The notes: generated from the letters alone by a model not told the origin. A stretch of DNA of 64,000 nt from an uncultured Oscillospiraceae bacterium (GCA_947629955.1 CANRFT010000002.1:33992-97991); one strand, 5' to 3'. Positions 7,008 through 16,805 are shown, numbered from the stretch's first letter. Numbers and translations are program-made.

Positions 7008-8984
7008 ATGAAACTGAAAACGCGATTCCTGTCAGCGGTCCTGGCCACAGCGCTGGCCGTGGGCCTGCTGACGACCGGCGTCTCTGCCGCCGTATTCAAC
7101 CGAATCAGGACCTACACCCCGGGGCAGTTCACCGACGTGGCGACGAACGCCTGGTACGCCAGTTCGATCAAGGACGCCTATGAGCTGGGCCTGATGAGCG
7201 GTACCGGCGATACCACCTTCTCCCCCAGCGGAATATTCACCGTGGCTGAGTCCCTCGCCCTCGCCGCCCGGATGCACAATATCTACCACGGCGGCAACGG
7301 GACCCTTCCCAACACCTCTCCGGACTGGCGGCAGAACGCGATCAACTACTGCCTCAGCAACGGCATCATCCGGGAGGGCCAGTTCGACAGCTATGTCCGC
7401 AGCGCCACCCGGGCCGAGATGGCCGGTATCGTGGCCGCCGCCCTGCCCGACAGCGAGTGGAACGCCATCAACTCCGTGAAGGAACTGCCCGACGTGTCGA
7501 CCTCCACCGAAAGCAGCGCGGCCATCTTCAAGCTGTATAACGCCGGCGTCTTCACCGGCAGCGACGTTTACGGCATGTTCCAGCCCTACGCCTCTATCAC
7601 CCGCTCTGAGGTGGCCGCCATCGCCGCCCGGTGCGCCGACCCCGCGCTGCGCAAGACCCTGCACCTGCTCCCCCTGAGCCAGCGGCAGGCCCCGGAGATC
7701 ATCGACGCGAGCCACAAGATGTCCAACGGCCTCATGCTTTTCCAGGACAGCGGCACGAAGCGGTACGGCTACATTGACGGCTCCGGCACCGTGAGGATCT
7801 CCGCCAAGTATGCGGAGGCCAAGGACTTCTCCTATGGCTACGCCCCGGTGTTAGACAACAGCACCAGAAAGTGGGGGCTGATCGACACCAGCGGTGATGG
7901 GCTGAAGGTTCCCGCCTCCTATTTGAGCATGACTCATATTGGCTACGGCGTATTCACGGCCCAGGACAGCAACGGCTACGCCATCGTGGTCAACGGCGCC
8001 CTCCAGACGAAGTCCGTTTACCCCGAGGTCAAGACCAACGGTGTTTACATTTTCGCCCGGTGTAAGACCTCCAACTCCTATGCCTACGACATCTACGATA
8101 TGACCGGGAGCAAGCTGGGCCACTTTGACGGCGAAATCAGCTGGAAGACCGGCTCCCCTCTGCTGGCGGTGAAGTCGGGCAACAAGTGGGCCCTGGCCGT
8201 GGGCAAGAGAGCCGTTACCGACTACCTGTACGACTCCATCGAGCTGTATGAGAACGCCACGCTGGCCCTGCTGAAGAACGGCTCTATGAGGGGCCTTGCC
8301 GGGGAGAACGGCATCGTCAAAGGCTGCGATCTCGGCGATCGCACCACTTATTATGATATCAACGGCGGCTATGCCCTCACCTGGGATGACGCCACCGGGA
8401 TGAATTTGGTGGTGGACGCCACCGGCTGGACCTCCGAGCCCTTTGAAAACGTGCTCAACTGGGGCAGCGCCAAGGTCGAGGACAACAGCGACAAGGGCGT
8501 GGTCTTCGCCTACGGCTACGGGATGGTAGTCATCGACAAAACAACCGGAAAGGTCTACACCCCTGTGGAGATGCACCACAACAACGATAAGCCGAAATAC
8601 GCCCTGATGGAGGACGGCACGTGCTATCTGGGCGACGGCACCCGCTGCACCGAGTTCACCCTGTGCGGCAACAACGCCTGCGCCACTTACTGCGTCAACG
8701 GCAAGTACGGCCTGGTCCGCAAGGACGAGCAGTTCGACACCCAGGTCGTGGTGCAGCCCGTCTGCAACACCCCGGAAGAGGCCCAAAACGCCTACGGCTA
8801 CTACAAGATCGACAAGGAGAACGGCAAGCCGGTGGTGACCTACGGCAATGAGGCCAGCGGGTTCAGCGCCGACCAGGGCATCCACTACTACAAGAACAAC
8901 ATCTATTACGATCAGATCAAAGCGGTGGGCGAGGACTACTACGCCTGTCTGTACAATACCACCTGGTATCTGGTCCACGCCTGA
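7008..8984 (+). CDS. Secreted SLH-domain protein with WG-type repeats
   Basis: A 658-residue exported protein. A signal peptide (residues 1-28, ending GVSA) is followed by three SLH-like repeats (about 40-92, 103-150 and 165-218), with cores such as FTDVATNAWYASSIKDAYEL and SITRSEVAAIAARC, which would anchor it to secondary wall polymer. From about 245 the chain carries WG-repeat-like units (RYGYIDGSGTVRISAKYAEA, KWGLIDTSGDGLKVPASY), beta-rich elements of unknown ligand. The ATG follows AAGGAGG. It is monocistronic, between its own promoter and terminator. The role is presumably surface binding or display; no catalytic motif is seen. Confidence 0.82.
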   Translation: MKLKTRFLSAVLATALAVGLLTTGVSAAVFNRIRTYTPGQFTDVATNAWYASSIKDAYELGLMSGTGDTTFSPSGIFTVAESLALAARMHNIYHGGNGTLPNTSPDWRQNAINYCLSNGIIREGQFDSYVRSATRAEMAGIVAAALPDSEWNAINSVKELPDVSTSTESSAAIFKLYNAGVFTGSDVYGMFQPYASITRSEVAAIAARCADPALRKTLHLLPLSQRQAPEIIDASHKMSNGLMLFQDSGTKRYGYIDGSGTVRISAKYAEAKDFSYGYAPVLDNSTRKWGLIDTSGDGLKVPASYLSMTHIGYGVFTAQDSNGYAIVVNGALQTKSVYPEVKTNGVYIFARCKTSNSYAYDIYDMTGSKLGHFDGEISWKTGSPLLAVKSGNKWALAVGKRAVTDYLYDSIELYENATLALLKNGSMRGLAGENGIVKGCDLGDRTTYYDINGGYALTWDDATGMNLVVDATGWTSEPFENVLNWGSAKVEDNSDKGVVFAYGYGMVVIDKTTGKVYTPVEMHHNNDKPKYALMEDGTCYLGDGTRCTEFTLCGNNACATYCVNGKYGLVRKDEQFDTQVVVQPVCNTPEEAQNAYGYYKIDKENGKPVVTYGNEASGFSADQGIHYYKNNIYYDQIKAVGEDYYACLYNTTWYLVHA

Positions 8985-9013
8985 TCTCTGATTCCGACAG
9001 CAGCTAATCAAAC

Positions 9014-9052
9014 AAAAACCCGGTTTGCCCATGCGGGCAAACCGGGTTTTTG
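9014..9052 (+). terminator. Terminator after the SLH/WG protein gene
   Basis: A long perfect stem AAACCCGGTTTGCCC / GGGCAAACCGGGTTT with a 4-base loop, then more T. Confidence 0.85.
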
Positions 9053-9173
9053 CTGTTAAAACAGGGCAGCCGGTACCAGGAACAGCCACGGCGGCCCGAT
9101 GCCATCGGCCAGGAAGCCGCCCAGCCACACCCGCCGCCGGGCCGTTTTCATCACCCGCCCCGGTCCGGGACCT

Positions 9174-9653
9174 TCAGCGTCCGCGGCCCAGATACAGGCC
9201 CAGGCCCAGGGCGGCGGGCAGCAGGGCGCAGGAGACGGTGAGCCCCAATCCTCCGGCGGCCAGACGGTCCGGCCAGACGGGGCTCAGCAGGGCCGCCAGC
9301 GCCCCGCCGCAGAGCCGCTGGGGGAGCAGAAAGAGATACGCGTTTCGGAGCAAAGCGGTCCCGGCGGCCCACAGCGGCAGGACGATCACCGTCCCCGCCT
9401 GCCCCGGCCGGACCTCCCGCGGGGCCAGATACCCCGCCCCCAGCCAGAACAGCAGGACCAGGGCCCCGGCGGCCATCCAGCCCCATATCCCGGGGCCCTC
9501 CAGATGGACGCCGCTGAAGGCGGCCAGGTCCAGCCCCAACAGCGCCAGGGACCCCAGCCCAAAGAGGAACGCGGCCAGGAACTGGACCAGAACCAGCCAG
9601 ACCAGCAGCAGGGCGGACGAACGGACCTCAGCGCGCGTGGGTTTCGTGTCCAT
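9174..9653 (-). CDS. Small membrane protein in the LytTR operon
   Basis: A 159-residue protein with four or five predicted membrane segments (for example ALLLVWLVLVQFLAAFLF, GWMAAGALVLLFWLGAGYL and GLTVSCALLPAALGLGLYL). It is the last gene of the LytTR-led operon, its start overlapping the end of the 66-residue gene upstream. I recognise no family or functional residues. Its place after a LytTR regulator and a DUF3021-like protein suggests a membrane target or sensor component controlled by that regulator. Confidence 0.6.
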   Translation of the reverse strand: MDTKPTRAEVRSSALLLVWLVLVQFLAAFLFGLGSLALLGLDLAAFSGVHLEGPGIWGWMAAGALVLLFWLGAGYLAPREVRPGQAGTVIVLPLWAAGTALLRNAYLFLLPQRLCGGALAALLSPVWPDRLAAGGLGLTVSCALLPAALGLGLYLGRGR

Positions 9654-9828
9654 AAAGTCTTCCTTTCCCGGTCAGAGAATACATAGCGGCACAGCCGGAC
9701 AGCTCCGCCGCGCCTTTCAGGATGCCCCGCCCCACGGGTGGGGCGACGCGGGCTACCAGCAGATAGCCCGCTCCATAGGCCAGCGCGCCGCACAGCGCCC
9801 CCAAGGGCAGAAGGACAGCCCGCCTCAT
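9628..9828 (-). CDS. 66-residue membrane protein
   Basis: Starts at ATG 9828 behind AAAGGAGG and overlaps the preceding gene by four bases and the following one by 26. The protein begins MRRAVLLPLGALCGALAYG and has one clear hydrophobic helix followed by a Gly-rich amphipathic stretch. The frame stays open far upstream, but that part is antiphase to the real membrane-protein gene at 9825-10685. Function unknown; translational coupling ties it to the LytTR operon. Confidence 0.6.
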   Translation of the reverse strand: MRRAVLLPLGALCGALAYGAGYLLVARVAPPVGRGILKGAAELSGCAAMYSLTGKGRLYGHETHAR

Positions 9829-10685
9829 GCCGCCGCCTCCTTTTTGCGCCCGCGCTGATGGAGCAGCCCGCCGCACAGGTTGCCGGCCAGGGCGGCGGCC
9901 AGCACCACGGTGGCGCAGACCAGGAACGGGACAGTGGGATCCCGGTACCGGTCCACAAAGTACAGCCCGAACAGGCTCAGCAGATAGAACCCGCCGCAGG
10001 CCAGAGGATACAGCGGGCAGAATCCGTGCCGCCTGCCCAGGGAGATGCCGGGGACGCAGGCCGCGATGGCCGTCAGCGGGGTGATGATGGTGATCATGCC
10101 GCGGGTGGGGTCGTCCATCCCGTAGAACAGGGTGACCGACAGCGCCGCCGGCACGGCCAGGCACAGCAGGGCGGCGAAGCCTATATGGGGCAGGGACTCC
10201 CGCCACCGCAGGGGGGAGGGGGCCGGGGCCAGCCCCAGCTTCTCCCGGATGGCATCCAACTCGCCGCACCAGGCGATCCACCGGCCCAGCCAGATCATCA
10301 CATACAACAGCACCAGCAGGAGCAGCTCCACCAGCCACATGGCCGCGTCCAGCGCCCAGCCGGTGAGCAGCACCAGGGCGGAGGACACCGCCGCCATATA
10401 GAGGAAGTGGAGCGCCGAGCGGAGAGCCAGCTGCTCCCCCTCGTCGGCGAAGGGCAGGGTGGCCACGCCGAGGCCCGCGCCAAACAGGAAGTACAGCCCG
10501 AACTGGAGCACCGCCGCCAGCGGCAGACCCATCCGCTCCGCCATTTGGGGGCTCACCGCCACGATCTCCCACGCGCCCTGGAACCGGGCGCCGTTGAACA
10601 GCCCGCCCAGCAGGAACAGCCCCGCCATGCCGCACAGTCCGCCGGCGAGGATGCGGACCAGCCATGCCCTTTTCATCTCATTCAT
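9825..10685 (-). CDS. Multi-pass membrane protein, DUF3021-like N-terminal half
   Basis: A 286-residue integral membrane protein with about eight hydrophobic helices. The first 130 residues (four helices, including LVRILAGGLCGMAGLFLLGGLF and LFGAGLGVATLPF) resemble the DUF3021 family, which is habitually encoded next to LytTR regulators. The second half (residues 160-280, with PHIGFAALLCLAVPAALSV) adds four more helices. It is 15 bases downstream of the LytTR gene. DUF3021 partners are thought to restrain or sense for the regulator at the membrane. The family match is from pattern only and moderate. Confidence 0.6.
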   Translation of the reverse strand: MNEMKRAWLVRILAGGLCGMAGLFLLGGLFNGARFQGAWEIVAVSPQMAERMGLPLAAVLQFGLYFLFGAGLGVATLPFADEGEQLALRSALHFLYMAAVSSALVLLTGWALDAAMWLVELLLLVLLYVMIWLGRWIAWCGELDAIREKLGLAPAPSPLRWRESLPHIGFAALLCLAVPAALSVTLFYGMDDPTRGMITIITPLTAIAACVPGISLGRRHGFCPLYPLACGGFYLLSLFGLYFVDRYRDPTVPFLVCATVVLAAALAGNLCGGLLHQRGRKKEAAA

Positions 10686-10700
10686 ACGCTCCGCCTCCTC

Positions 10701-11147
10701 TCACAGCCCTACGGCCTCTTTGATCTTCTTCACATACCGCCTTGAGGCGAAGGCCACCGCCGCGCCTCCCGCCAGGGTCATGCGGATGGTGCCCGTCAGG
10801 GACAGGTCCAGGGCGGTCACCCGGTCCAGGTTCACGATCTCCGAGTTGGACACCCGCACGAACCGGGTCCCGGCGAACTCCTCCTCCAGCTCGTAGAGCC
10901 GCTGGCGGACGGCGAACGTCCCCTTCTCCGTCTGGCAGGATACCCCCTTGCCGTCAGCGTAGAAGCGGAGGATGTCCCCCAGGGGGATCAGCACCGCCTC
11001 GTTCTCCCGGAAGGCGGTGAAGGGGGCGGAGGTCTCCTCTCTGCGGAGCCGTTCGGCCAGGGCCAGCACCTCCGGCGTGGCGGCGGGGGCGCGGATGATC
11101 ACATGGGGCCGGCTCAGATCCGGGTCGATCTTTACTTCTACTTTCAC
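10701..11147 (-). CDS. LytTR-type DNA-binding transcriptional regulator
   Basis: A 148-residue protein with a C-terminal LytTR domain (about 50-148): VLIPLGDILRFYADGKGVS, then YELEEEFAGTRFVRVSNSEIV and the closing RRYVKKIKEAVGL. The first 45 residues are a short unassigned extension; no receiver domain is present, so it is a one-component LytTR regulator, as usual for those paired with DUF3021 genes. It is first in a four-gene membrane operon and has its own promoter (11180-11208). It probably regulates its own operon. Confidence 0.85.
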   Translation of the reverse strand: MKVEVKIDPDLSRPHVIIRAPAATPEVLALAERLRREETSAPFTAFRENEAVLIPLGDILRFYADGKGVSCQTEKGTFAVRQRLYELEEEFAGTRFVRVSNSEIVNLDRVTALDLSLTGTIRMTLAGGAAVAFASRRYVKKIKEAVGL

Positions 11148-11179
11148 GGCGCCGGCCCCCTTTCGCTTTGTTCAGATCC

Positions 11180-11208
11180 AGTATAGCCAATCCGCGGGAA
11201 AATGTCCA
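11180..11208 (-). promoter_or_regulatory. Promoter of the LytTR operon
   Basis: Minus-strand TGGACA (11208-11203), 17-base spacer, TATACT (11185-11180), 33 bases ahead of the start codon. Confidence 0.6.
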
Positions 11209-11312
11209 GCGATTCGGGACAGACGGTCGTTTTGGGCGGACAGGTGGTCGGCCAGGCCGCTTTTGCCGACCGGCGGGCGCGTGAGCGGGGATTGCCGGCT
11301 CTGCTGGAAGAA

Positions 11313-11346
11313 CAAAAGAGCGGCACAGCCAGGCTGTACCGCTCTT
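11313..11346 (-). terminator. Terminator of the rlmB / pseudo-ATPase transcript
   Basis: A 15-pair stem with one mismatch (AAGAGCGG, ACAGCC and their complements), followed on the minus strand by TTTTG. It lies 35 bases past the stop of the 714-residue gene. Confidence 0.75.
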
Positions 11347-11380
11347 CGGCGGGGCGACGGCGGACGGACCGCCGACAGCG

Positions 11381-13525
11381 TCAGTATCGGTCCGCCCAGT
11401 TGGCGATGACCAGCTCGGGCACCAGCCAGGCGGCCATGAAGACGAGAAAATTCACCGTGGTCAGCGAGGCAAAGGCGCCGATGGCCGTCAGGTAGAAGGT
11501 GACGACCAGCCCCATCACGGCCCCAATGATCGCGAAGAGGAACCCCCAGCGGGCGGCCAGCCGCAGCCGGCGGCCCCCCAGCACCGCGTCACAGTAGGCG
11601 GACAGCCCCTCCCGGGCCAGCACCGCCACGGCAATGGGGTCGTGGTCCTGGTCCTTGTCGGACAGCTCCATGCGCCGCTCCACGCCGGGGAACTCCAGCT
11701 TGTCCACCGGCAGCCTGAACTTCTGCTCCAGCATGAGGGGGACGATGATCGGGTCCCGGGTGGCCAGCACCGGGGACACGTTCTCCCGGATGAGGGCGGA
11801 CAGGCTGGGGCTCACCGCCGGGTTGAGGGAGTACCGCAGGGGGAAGAGCCCCGCCAGCTCCCCGTCGATGGCGCAGTAGACCGCGTTGCGGACGTTGTGG
11901 CCCGGCTTCAGCGCCACGTCCATCATGCGCATGAAATCGGCGTTGCCCACCAGCACCTCCTGGTTGCGGATGATACCGGATACGCCGCCCTCATGGGCCA
12001 CAAGGCCGGATACCTCCCGGTAGATGGCCCCCTGAGCCCGGAGCAGGTCGTGGAAGGGACGGGTGAGACCGCAGTCCAGCGCCCGCAGCAGGGTGGCGGT
12101 ATAGGCCACCACCTTCTCGGTGGCCGCCCCGCCGAACACGTTCACCTGGCTCACCGACACCGAGCCGGTGGGGAACAGGTCGCCGTCGGTCATGATGATC
12201 CCCGCGGGGCCGCAGCGGAGCACCCCCGGCCACCCCGCCAGGGCGGCACCCAGCTTGTCCAGCCGGTCGGCCAGCCTGCGGTAGGGCAGCCCGTACACCA
12301 GCAGGGCGGACCAGGCCGCGGCGGCAGTGAAGCAGCAGGAGGCCGCCCAGGGGAACCGCCCCGGCGTCCCCCGGCCGAAGGAGGCCAGCAGGGCGCACAG
12401 CAGAGCCCCCAGCATCAGCAGAGGGGCGGCGACGCGGTAGGCCCTGTCCGGCCCGGCCTCCGCCAGGAGCTGGCTGCCGAAGCCGGTGGGGAAGTCGGAC
12501 CGCTTGGCGTAGGCGGGCTTGGAGTTCCACTTGTTCTCGTCCAGGGTCACCACATAGGGGGTATGGGCCTGGGCGGCCGCCTTGGCGGAGACGCGGCCCG
12601 CCGCCTGCCGGGCGTGGATGCCCCATAAAGCGCACACCAGCCCGATGGCGGTGACGGCGGCGCAGGGGAGGCAGCCCGCCCGGTCCTCCAGCCGGCCGGC
12701 GGTGAGCCCGTCGATGAGGGTGAACAGCCAGGCCAGCGCGGCGAGCATCTCCGGACAGGGTTTCATGATCATCGCCCCGCGGATGGCGTTGGCGGAGACC
12801 TCGAAGCACAGGGCCCCCTCCACGGCCAGCAGGATGGTCAGAATGAGAGAGCGGAGCTGGAGGGCGGGCAGCGCCCCGCCGGAGATGCTGTCGGCCCAAT
12901 CCGCCCAGCGGAGGAAGGGCAGCTCCAGCGATACCAGCAGGATGATGACGGCCAGCGCCCCCCCGATGAGGACCCGCCGCCCCTGGCTCACCAGGCCCTT
13001 CCGCCAGCGGGCGGCCAGTTCGGAGGGGGCCACGTCAGGCGGCAGCTCCTCCGGCTTGGGGCCGCGCTTTTCCACTCGGCGGGGGCCGTCCCCGGCCGGC
13101 TCCTCCTCCACATCCACACCGGGCATGTATCTCTCCGCCTTTTTGTCCTCCTCGCTGGGCTCCGCCTCGTCGTACATGTGGTCGGCGAAGTGCTCCGCCC
13201 GCCGCATGAGGGCGGACAGCCGCGCCCCGATGGTCCGCCGGATGCCCTGGGGGACGATCTCCGGCATGGGCTCCGGCTCCTCCTGCCTGGGGGGCGTCTG
13301 GATGGGCGTGGGCGGCTGTGGGAGGCCGCTCTCCTCCGGCTCGGGGGCCTCCTCCTCAGCGGGAGGCAGCCCGTCCGGACCGGGCAGATCAATCTCCTTT
13401 TTGGGCCTGGGCCTGGCGGCGGCCTGCTCGGGAAATTCCACCACCTTGGGCTTTTTGCATGAGCCGTACTCCGCCAGGATCTCGTCCACCGAGTAATCGG
13501 GGGCCTTTTCCTTGTCGTCAGCCAT
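11381..13525 (-). CDS. Degenerate P-type ATPase-like membrane protein
   Basis: A 714-residue protein whose architecture matches a P1B-type ATPase but lacks the catalytic Asp. A disordered acidic/Pro region (1-180) is followed by about six membrane helices (185-204, 222-243, 257-276, 285-304, 364-384, 393-412), a cytoplasmic loop of about 245 residues, and two C-terminal helices (658-682, 686-706). In the loop, IIMTDGDLFPTG (443-454) occupies the place of the DKTGTLTTG phosphorylation motif, GGVSGIIRNQEVLVGN (513-528) mirrors the ATP-binding G-x-G/VLVGN segment, and CAIDGELAGLFPL plus LATRDP (588-593) mirror the P-domain. No TGE loop or CPC motif is present. Ion pumping is therefore unlikely; a sensing or scaffold role is more plausible. 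It is 19 bases downstream of rlmB. Confidence 0.6.
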   Translation of the reverse strand: MADDKEKAPDYSVDEILAEYGSCKKPKVVEFPEQAAARPRPKKEIDLPGPDGLPPAEEEAPEPEESGLPQPPTPIQTPPRQEEPEPMPEIVPQGIRRTIGARLSALMRRAEHFADHMYDEAEPSEEDKKAERYMPGVDVEEEPAGDGPRRVEKRGPKPEELPPDVAPSELAARWRKGLVSQGRRVLIGGALAVIILLVSLELPFLRWADWADSISGGALPALQLRSLILTILLAVEGALCFEVSANAIRGAMIMKPCPEMLAALAWLFTLIDGLTAGRLEDRAGCLPCAAVTAIGLVCALWGIHARQAAGRVSAKAAAQAHTPYVVTLDENKWNSKPAYAKRSDFPTGFGSQLLAEAGPDRAYRVAAPLLMLGALLCALLASFGRGTPGRFPWAASCCFTAAAAWSALLVYGLPYRRLADRLDKLGAALAGWPGVLRCGPAGIIMTDGDLFPTGSVSVSQVNVFGGAATEKVVAYTATLLRALDCGLTRPFHDLLRAQGAIYREVSGLVAHEGGVSGIIRNQEVLVGNADFMRMMDVALKPGHNVRNAVYCAIDGELAGLFPLRYSLNPAVSPSLSALIRENVSPVLATRDPIIVPLMLEQKFRLPVDKLEFPGVERRMELSDKDQDHDPIAVAVLAREGLSAYCDAVLGGRRLRLAARWGFLFAIIGAVMGLVVTFYLTAIGAFASLTTVNFLVFMAAWLVPELVIANWADRY

Positions 13526-13544
13526 GGGAAGCCTCCCTTTCCGC

Positions 13545-14318
13545 TCAGCTCCGCTGACGCACCGCCTCGTACAGCACGATGGCGGCCGCCGCCGAGGCGT
13601 TCAGTGAATTGATCTTCCCCTTCATGGGGATGGACACCAGAAAATCGCACTGTTCCCGGATGAGCCGGCTCATACCGTCCCCCTCGCTGCCGATGACTAC
13701 GGCGGCGGGGCCCTTCAGATCGGCCTCATAGAGGGAGACGTTCCCGTCGGCGGCGGTGCCGAACACCCACAGTCCCCGCGCCTTCAGATCCTTCAGGCAG
13801 GCGGTCAGGTTGGCCACCCGCGCCACCGGCAGATAGCTCACTGCCCCGGCGGAGGTCTTGGCCACGATGGCGGTCAGCCCCGCGGAGCGCCGCTTGGGGA
13901 TGATGACCCCGTGGGCCCCGGCGCACTCGGCGGTGCGGATCACGGCCCCTAAGTTGTGGGGGTCGCTGAGCTCATCGCACACCATGATGAGGGGGGGTTC
14001 CCCCTTCGCCTCGGCGGCGGCCAGGATGTCCTCCACCGGCACGTACTCCCGCACGGCGGCCACGGCGACCACCCCCTGGTGGGACTTGGTGCGGCTCATA
14101 CCGTCCAGCTTGCGCCGGTCGCACTCTGTGACCACGATGCCCTTGCCGCGGGCGGTGGAGGCGATGTGGCCCAGGGCGGCGTCGGTCTCTCCCCGGGCGA
14201 TGTAGATCTTGTCGATGGCCGTCCCGGCCCGCAGGGCCTCGATGACGGCATTGCGCCCCTCGATGAGGCCGTCGGCCTCCGCCTCCTGGGGGCGGGCGGG
14301 GCGTTTTTCGTCTCGCAT
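13545..14318 (-). CDS. rlmB: SpoU/TrmH-family rRNA 2'-O-methyltransferase (RlmB-like)
   Basis: A 257-residue SPOUT methyltransferase. The N-terminal substrate-binding domain begins LIEGRNAVIEALRAGTAIDKIY. The catalytic trefoil-knot domain carries the three signature motifs: SDPHNLGAVIRTAECAGAHGV, VVIGSEGDGMSRLI and IPMKGKINSLNASAAAAIVLYE. These fit RlmB, which methylates G2251 of 23S rRNA. ATG at 14318 is chosen because AAGGAG precedes it and the family begins there; an in-frame ATG 19 codons upstream lacks a site. Likely cotranscribed with the pseudo-ATPase gene. Confidence 0.92.
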   Translation of the reverse strand: MRDEKRPARPQEAEADGLIEGRNAVIEALRAGTAIDKIYIARGETDAALGHIASTARGKGIVVTECDRRKLDGMSRTKSHQGVVAVAAVREYVPVEDILAAAEAKGEPPLIMVCDELSDPHNLGAVIRTAECAGAHGVIIPKRRSAGLTAIVAKTSAGAVSYLPVARVANLTACLKDLKARGLWVFGTAADGNVSLYEADLKGPAAVVIGSEGDGMSRLIREQCDFLVSIPMKGKINSLNASAAAAIVLYEAVRQRS

Positions 14319-14471
14319 GGGGAAAACTCCTTCCCGGTTTTGGACGCGCCCTGGGCGCATCGCTTGTGTATACACAGACAGTCTACCACAAAATATCGCC
14401 GCTGGAAAGAGAAAAAACCGCGCCCGGCCGATTTTGTCATAGAAAATTCACACCCCGTCCATGAACATTTC

Positions 14472-14500
14472 TTGTTTTTATGAAAAAGGTGTGTTATACT
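14472..14500 (+). promoter_or_regulatory. Promoter of ftsH
   Basis: TTGTTT (14472-14477), 17-base spacer, TATACT (14495-14500), about 85 bases ahead of the ftsH start. Confidence 0.6.
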
Positions 14501-14585
14501 ACGCATGCTGGCGGGGTGCGCCCGCCGGCTTTCTGACGATCCCATCCCTCGGGGGACGACCCCGTGTGAAAGGAGGCATTTCTCC

Positions 14586-16805
14586 ATGCCCAATCTCAAC
14601 GGACCGGGCGGTAACAATAACAACCGCAACAACCGGGGCGGCGATAACGACCGCAAGCGCTCCCCGTGGAGCTTTCTCTCCATCGTGCTGTGGGCCCTGC
14701 TGCTGGTGATGCTGCTCAATACCTGCAGCAACAGCCTGCTCCAGAACGGCAACGTCCAGGAGGTGTCCATCGACGACTTCTGCACCTGGGTGGAGGCGCA
14801 CTATGTGAACGAGGTGGAGCTCCAGAGCACCGCCTATTACTTCACCCTCTATGAGGACGCCCCGCCCCTCCAGGACTTTCTGGACCAGGGCGGCGGCTAC
14901 GGCGGCGGCTTCGGCCTGTTCGGCGGCGGCCTGATGGGCGGCAGCGGGGAGATCAGCTTTGTGGTGCCCGCCTTCTCCAACCCCGATCTGGTGGGCTGGC
15001 TCCGTGAAAACGGCGCCCACCCGGACGCGGAGCTGGTCACCGCGGAGCAGCAGATGCTCTCCGCCCTGGTGAGCTATGTGCTGCCCCTGGTGGTCATGGT
15101 GGTGGCCATGATCTTCGTGTACCGCTACATCTTCTCCAAGATGGGCAGCGGCGGCGGCATCGGCGGCATCGGCGGCGTGGGCAAGGCCAACGCCAAGGTG
15201 TATGTGGAGAAAAAGACCGGCGTCACCTTTAGAGATGTGGCCGGCCAGGACGAGGCCAAGGAGTCCCTGGAGGAGATCATCGACTTCCTCCACAGCCCCG
15301 GCAAGTACACCGAGATCGGCGCCCGCCTGCCCAAAGGCGCGCTGCTGGTGGGCCCTCCGGGCACCGGCAAGACGCTGCTGGCCAGGGCTGTGGCCGGCGA
15401 GGCCAACGTGCCCTTCTTCTCCATCAGCGGCTCCGACTTCGTGGAGATGTTCGTGGGCGTGGGCGCCTCCCGGGTCCGCGACCTGTTCAAGGAGGCCAGC
15501 AAGATGGCCCCCTGCATCATCTTCATCGACGAGATCGACACCATCGGCAAGTCCCGTGACAACCGCATGGGCGGCAACGACGAGCGGGAGCAGACCCTGA
15601 ACCAGCTGCTGGCCGAGCTGGACGGCTTCGACCCCAGCAAGGGCGTCATCGTCCTGGGGGCCACCAACCGGCCCGAGGTGCTGGACAAGGCCCTGCTGCG
15701 GCCCGGCCGGTTCGACCGGCGCATCACCATCGACCGGCCCAACCTGGCGGGCCGTCTGGCCACCCTCCAGGTCCATACCCGGAAGATCCGCCTGGCGGAG
15801 GACGTGGACCTGAAGCGGATCGCCCAGACCACCGCCGGCTGCGTGGGCGCGGACCTGGCCAATCTGGTGAACGAGGCCGCTCTGCGGGCCGTCCGGCACG
15901 GCCGCAAGGCGGTGAACCAGCAGGATCTGCTGGCCTCCTTCGAGTTCGTCATCGCCGGCAGCGAGAAGAAGGGCTCCGTCCTCACCGAGATTGAGAAGCG
16001 GATGATCGCCTATCACGAGGTGGGCCACGCCCTGGTGTCCTACAAGCAGAAGAACGCCGAGCCGGTGCAGAAGATCACCATCGTCCCCCACACCCAGGGC
16101 GCTCTGGGCTACACCCTCCATCTGCCCGAGGAAGAGAAGTTCCTCATGACCCAGGAGGACCTGCTGGCCGAGATCCGCACCCTGCTGGCCGGCCGCGCCG
16201 CCGAGGAGGTGGTGTTCGGCTCCAAGTCCTCCGGCGCCGCCAACGACATCGAGCGGGCCACCGACATCGCCCGGAAGATGGTCACCATGTTCGGCATGAG
16301 CGACAAGTACGGCATGATGGGGCTGGCCACGGTGCAGAGCCAGTATCTGGACGGCCAGATGGGCCTCACCTGCGCCCAGGAGACCGCCGCCGGCATCGAC
16401 AACGAGGTCCGCGCCATCATTGACCGGTGCCACGACGACGCGGTGCGCACCCTCCAGGAGAACCGGGATATGCTGGACAAGATCGCCGCCTATCTGCTGG
16501 AGAAGGAGACCATCACCGGCGGCGAGATGGTGGCCATCATCGAGGGCCGGGACCCCGCCCTGGTGGAGGACGCCTACGCCTCCACCCACGCCCGGCCCAA
16601 GTTGCCCGGGGACATCGAGCCCCCGGCCCGGAACATCCACATCGTCAGCGAGCCCGTCCCCATGCCGCCCCCGGCGGATGGCGGGGAGAGCACGCCCGGA
16701 GAGGACGTCCCCAAGCCGGAGGGCGACGCTTCCGCGACGCCTCCCGCGCCCCCTGCAGAGGACCCCAACGATCCCTCCACCTGGACGGGCGACAAGACAG
16801 AATAA
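14586..16805 (+). CDS. ftsH: ATP-dependent membrane zinc protease FtsH
   Basis: A 739-residue AAA+ protease that degrades misfolded membrane proteins and regulatory substrates. Order: Asn/Gly-rich N-terminus, membrane helix 1 (about 28-45), external domain with a Gly-rich insertion ([14 protein letters not shown]), helix 2 (about 160-182), and AAA domain with Walker A GPPGTGKT (256-263), IIFIDEID and the second region of homology. The M41 protease domain carries the HEVGH zinc motif (477-481). A Pro-rich C-terminal tail of about 60 residues is unusual in length. ATG 14586 follows AAAGGAGG; a longer open frame upstream is rejected on that basis. Confidence 0.96.
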   Translation: MPNLNGPGGNNNNRNNRGGDNDRKRSPWSFLSIVLWALLLVMLLNTCSNSLLQNGNVQEVSIDDFCTWVEAHYVNEVELQSTAYYFTLYEDAPPLQDFLDQGGGYGGGFGLFGGGLMGGSGEISFVVPAFSNPDLVGWLRENGAHPDAELVTAEQQMLSALVSYVLPLVVMVVAMIFVYRYIFSKMGSGGGIGGIGGVGKANAKVYVEKKTGVTFRDVAGQDEAKESLEEIIDFLHSPGKYTEIGARLPKGALLVGPPGTGKTLLARAVAGEANVPFFSISGSDFVEMFVGVGASRVRDLFKEASKMAPCIIFIDEIDTIGKSRDNRMGGNDEREQTLNQLLAELDGFDPSKGVIVLGATNRPEVLDKALLRPGRFDRRITIDRPNLAGRLATLQVHTRKIRLAEDVDLKRIAQTTAGCVGADLANLVNEAALRAVRHGRKAVNQQDLLASFEFVIAGSEKKGSVLTEIEKRMIAYHEVGHALVSYKQKNAEPVQKITIVPHTQGALGYTLHLPEEEKFLMTQEDLLAEIRTLLAGRAAEEVVFGSKSSGAANDIERATDIARKMVTMFGMSDKYGMMGLATVQSQYLDGQMGLTCAQETAAGIDNEVRAIIDRCHDDAVRTLQENRDMLDKIAAYLLEKETITGGEMVAIIEGRDPALVEDAYASTHARPKLPGDIEPPARNIHIVSEPVPMPPPADGGESTPGEDVPKPEGDASATPPAPPAEDPNDPSTWTGDKTE

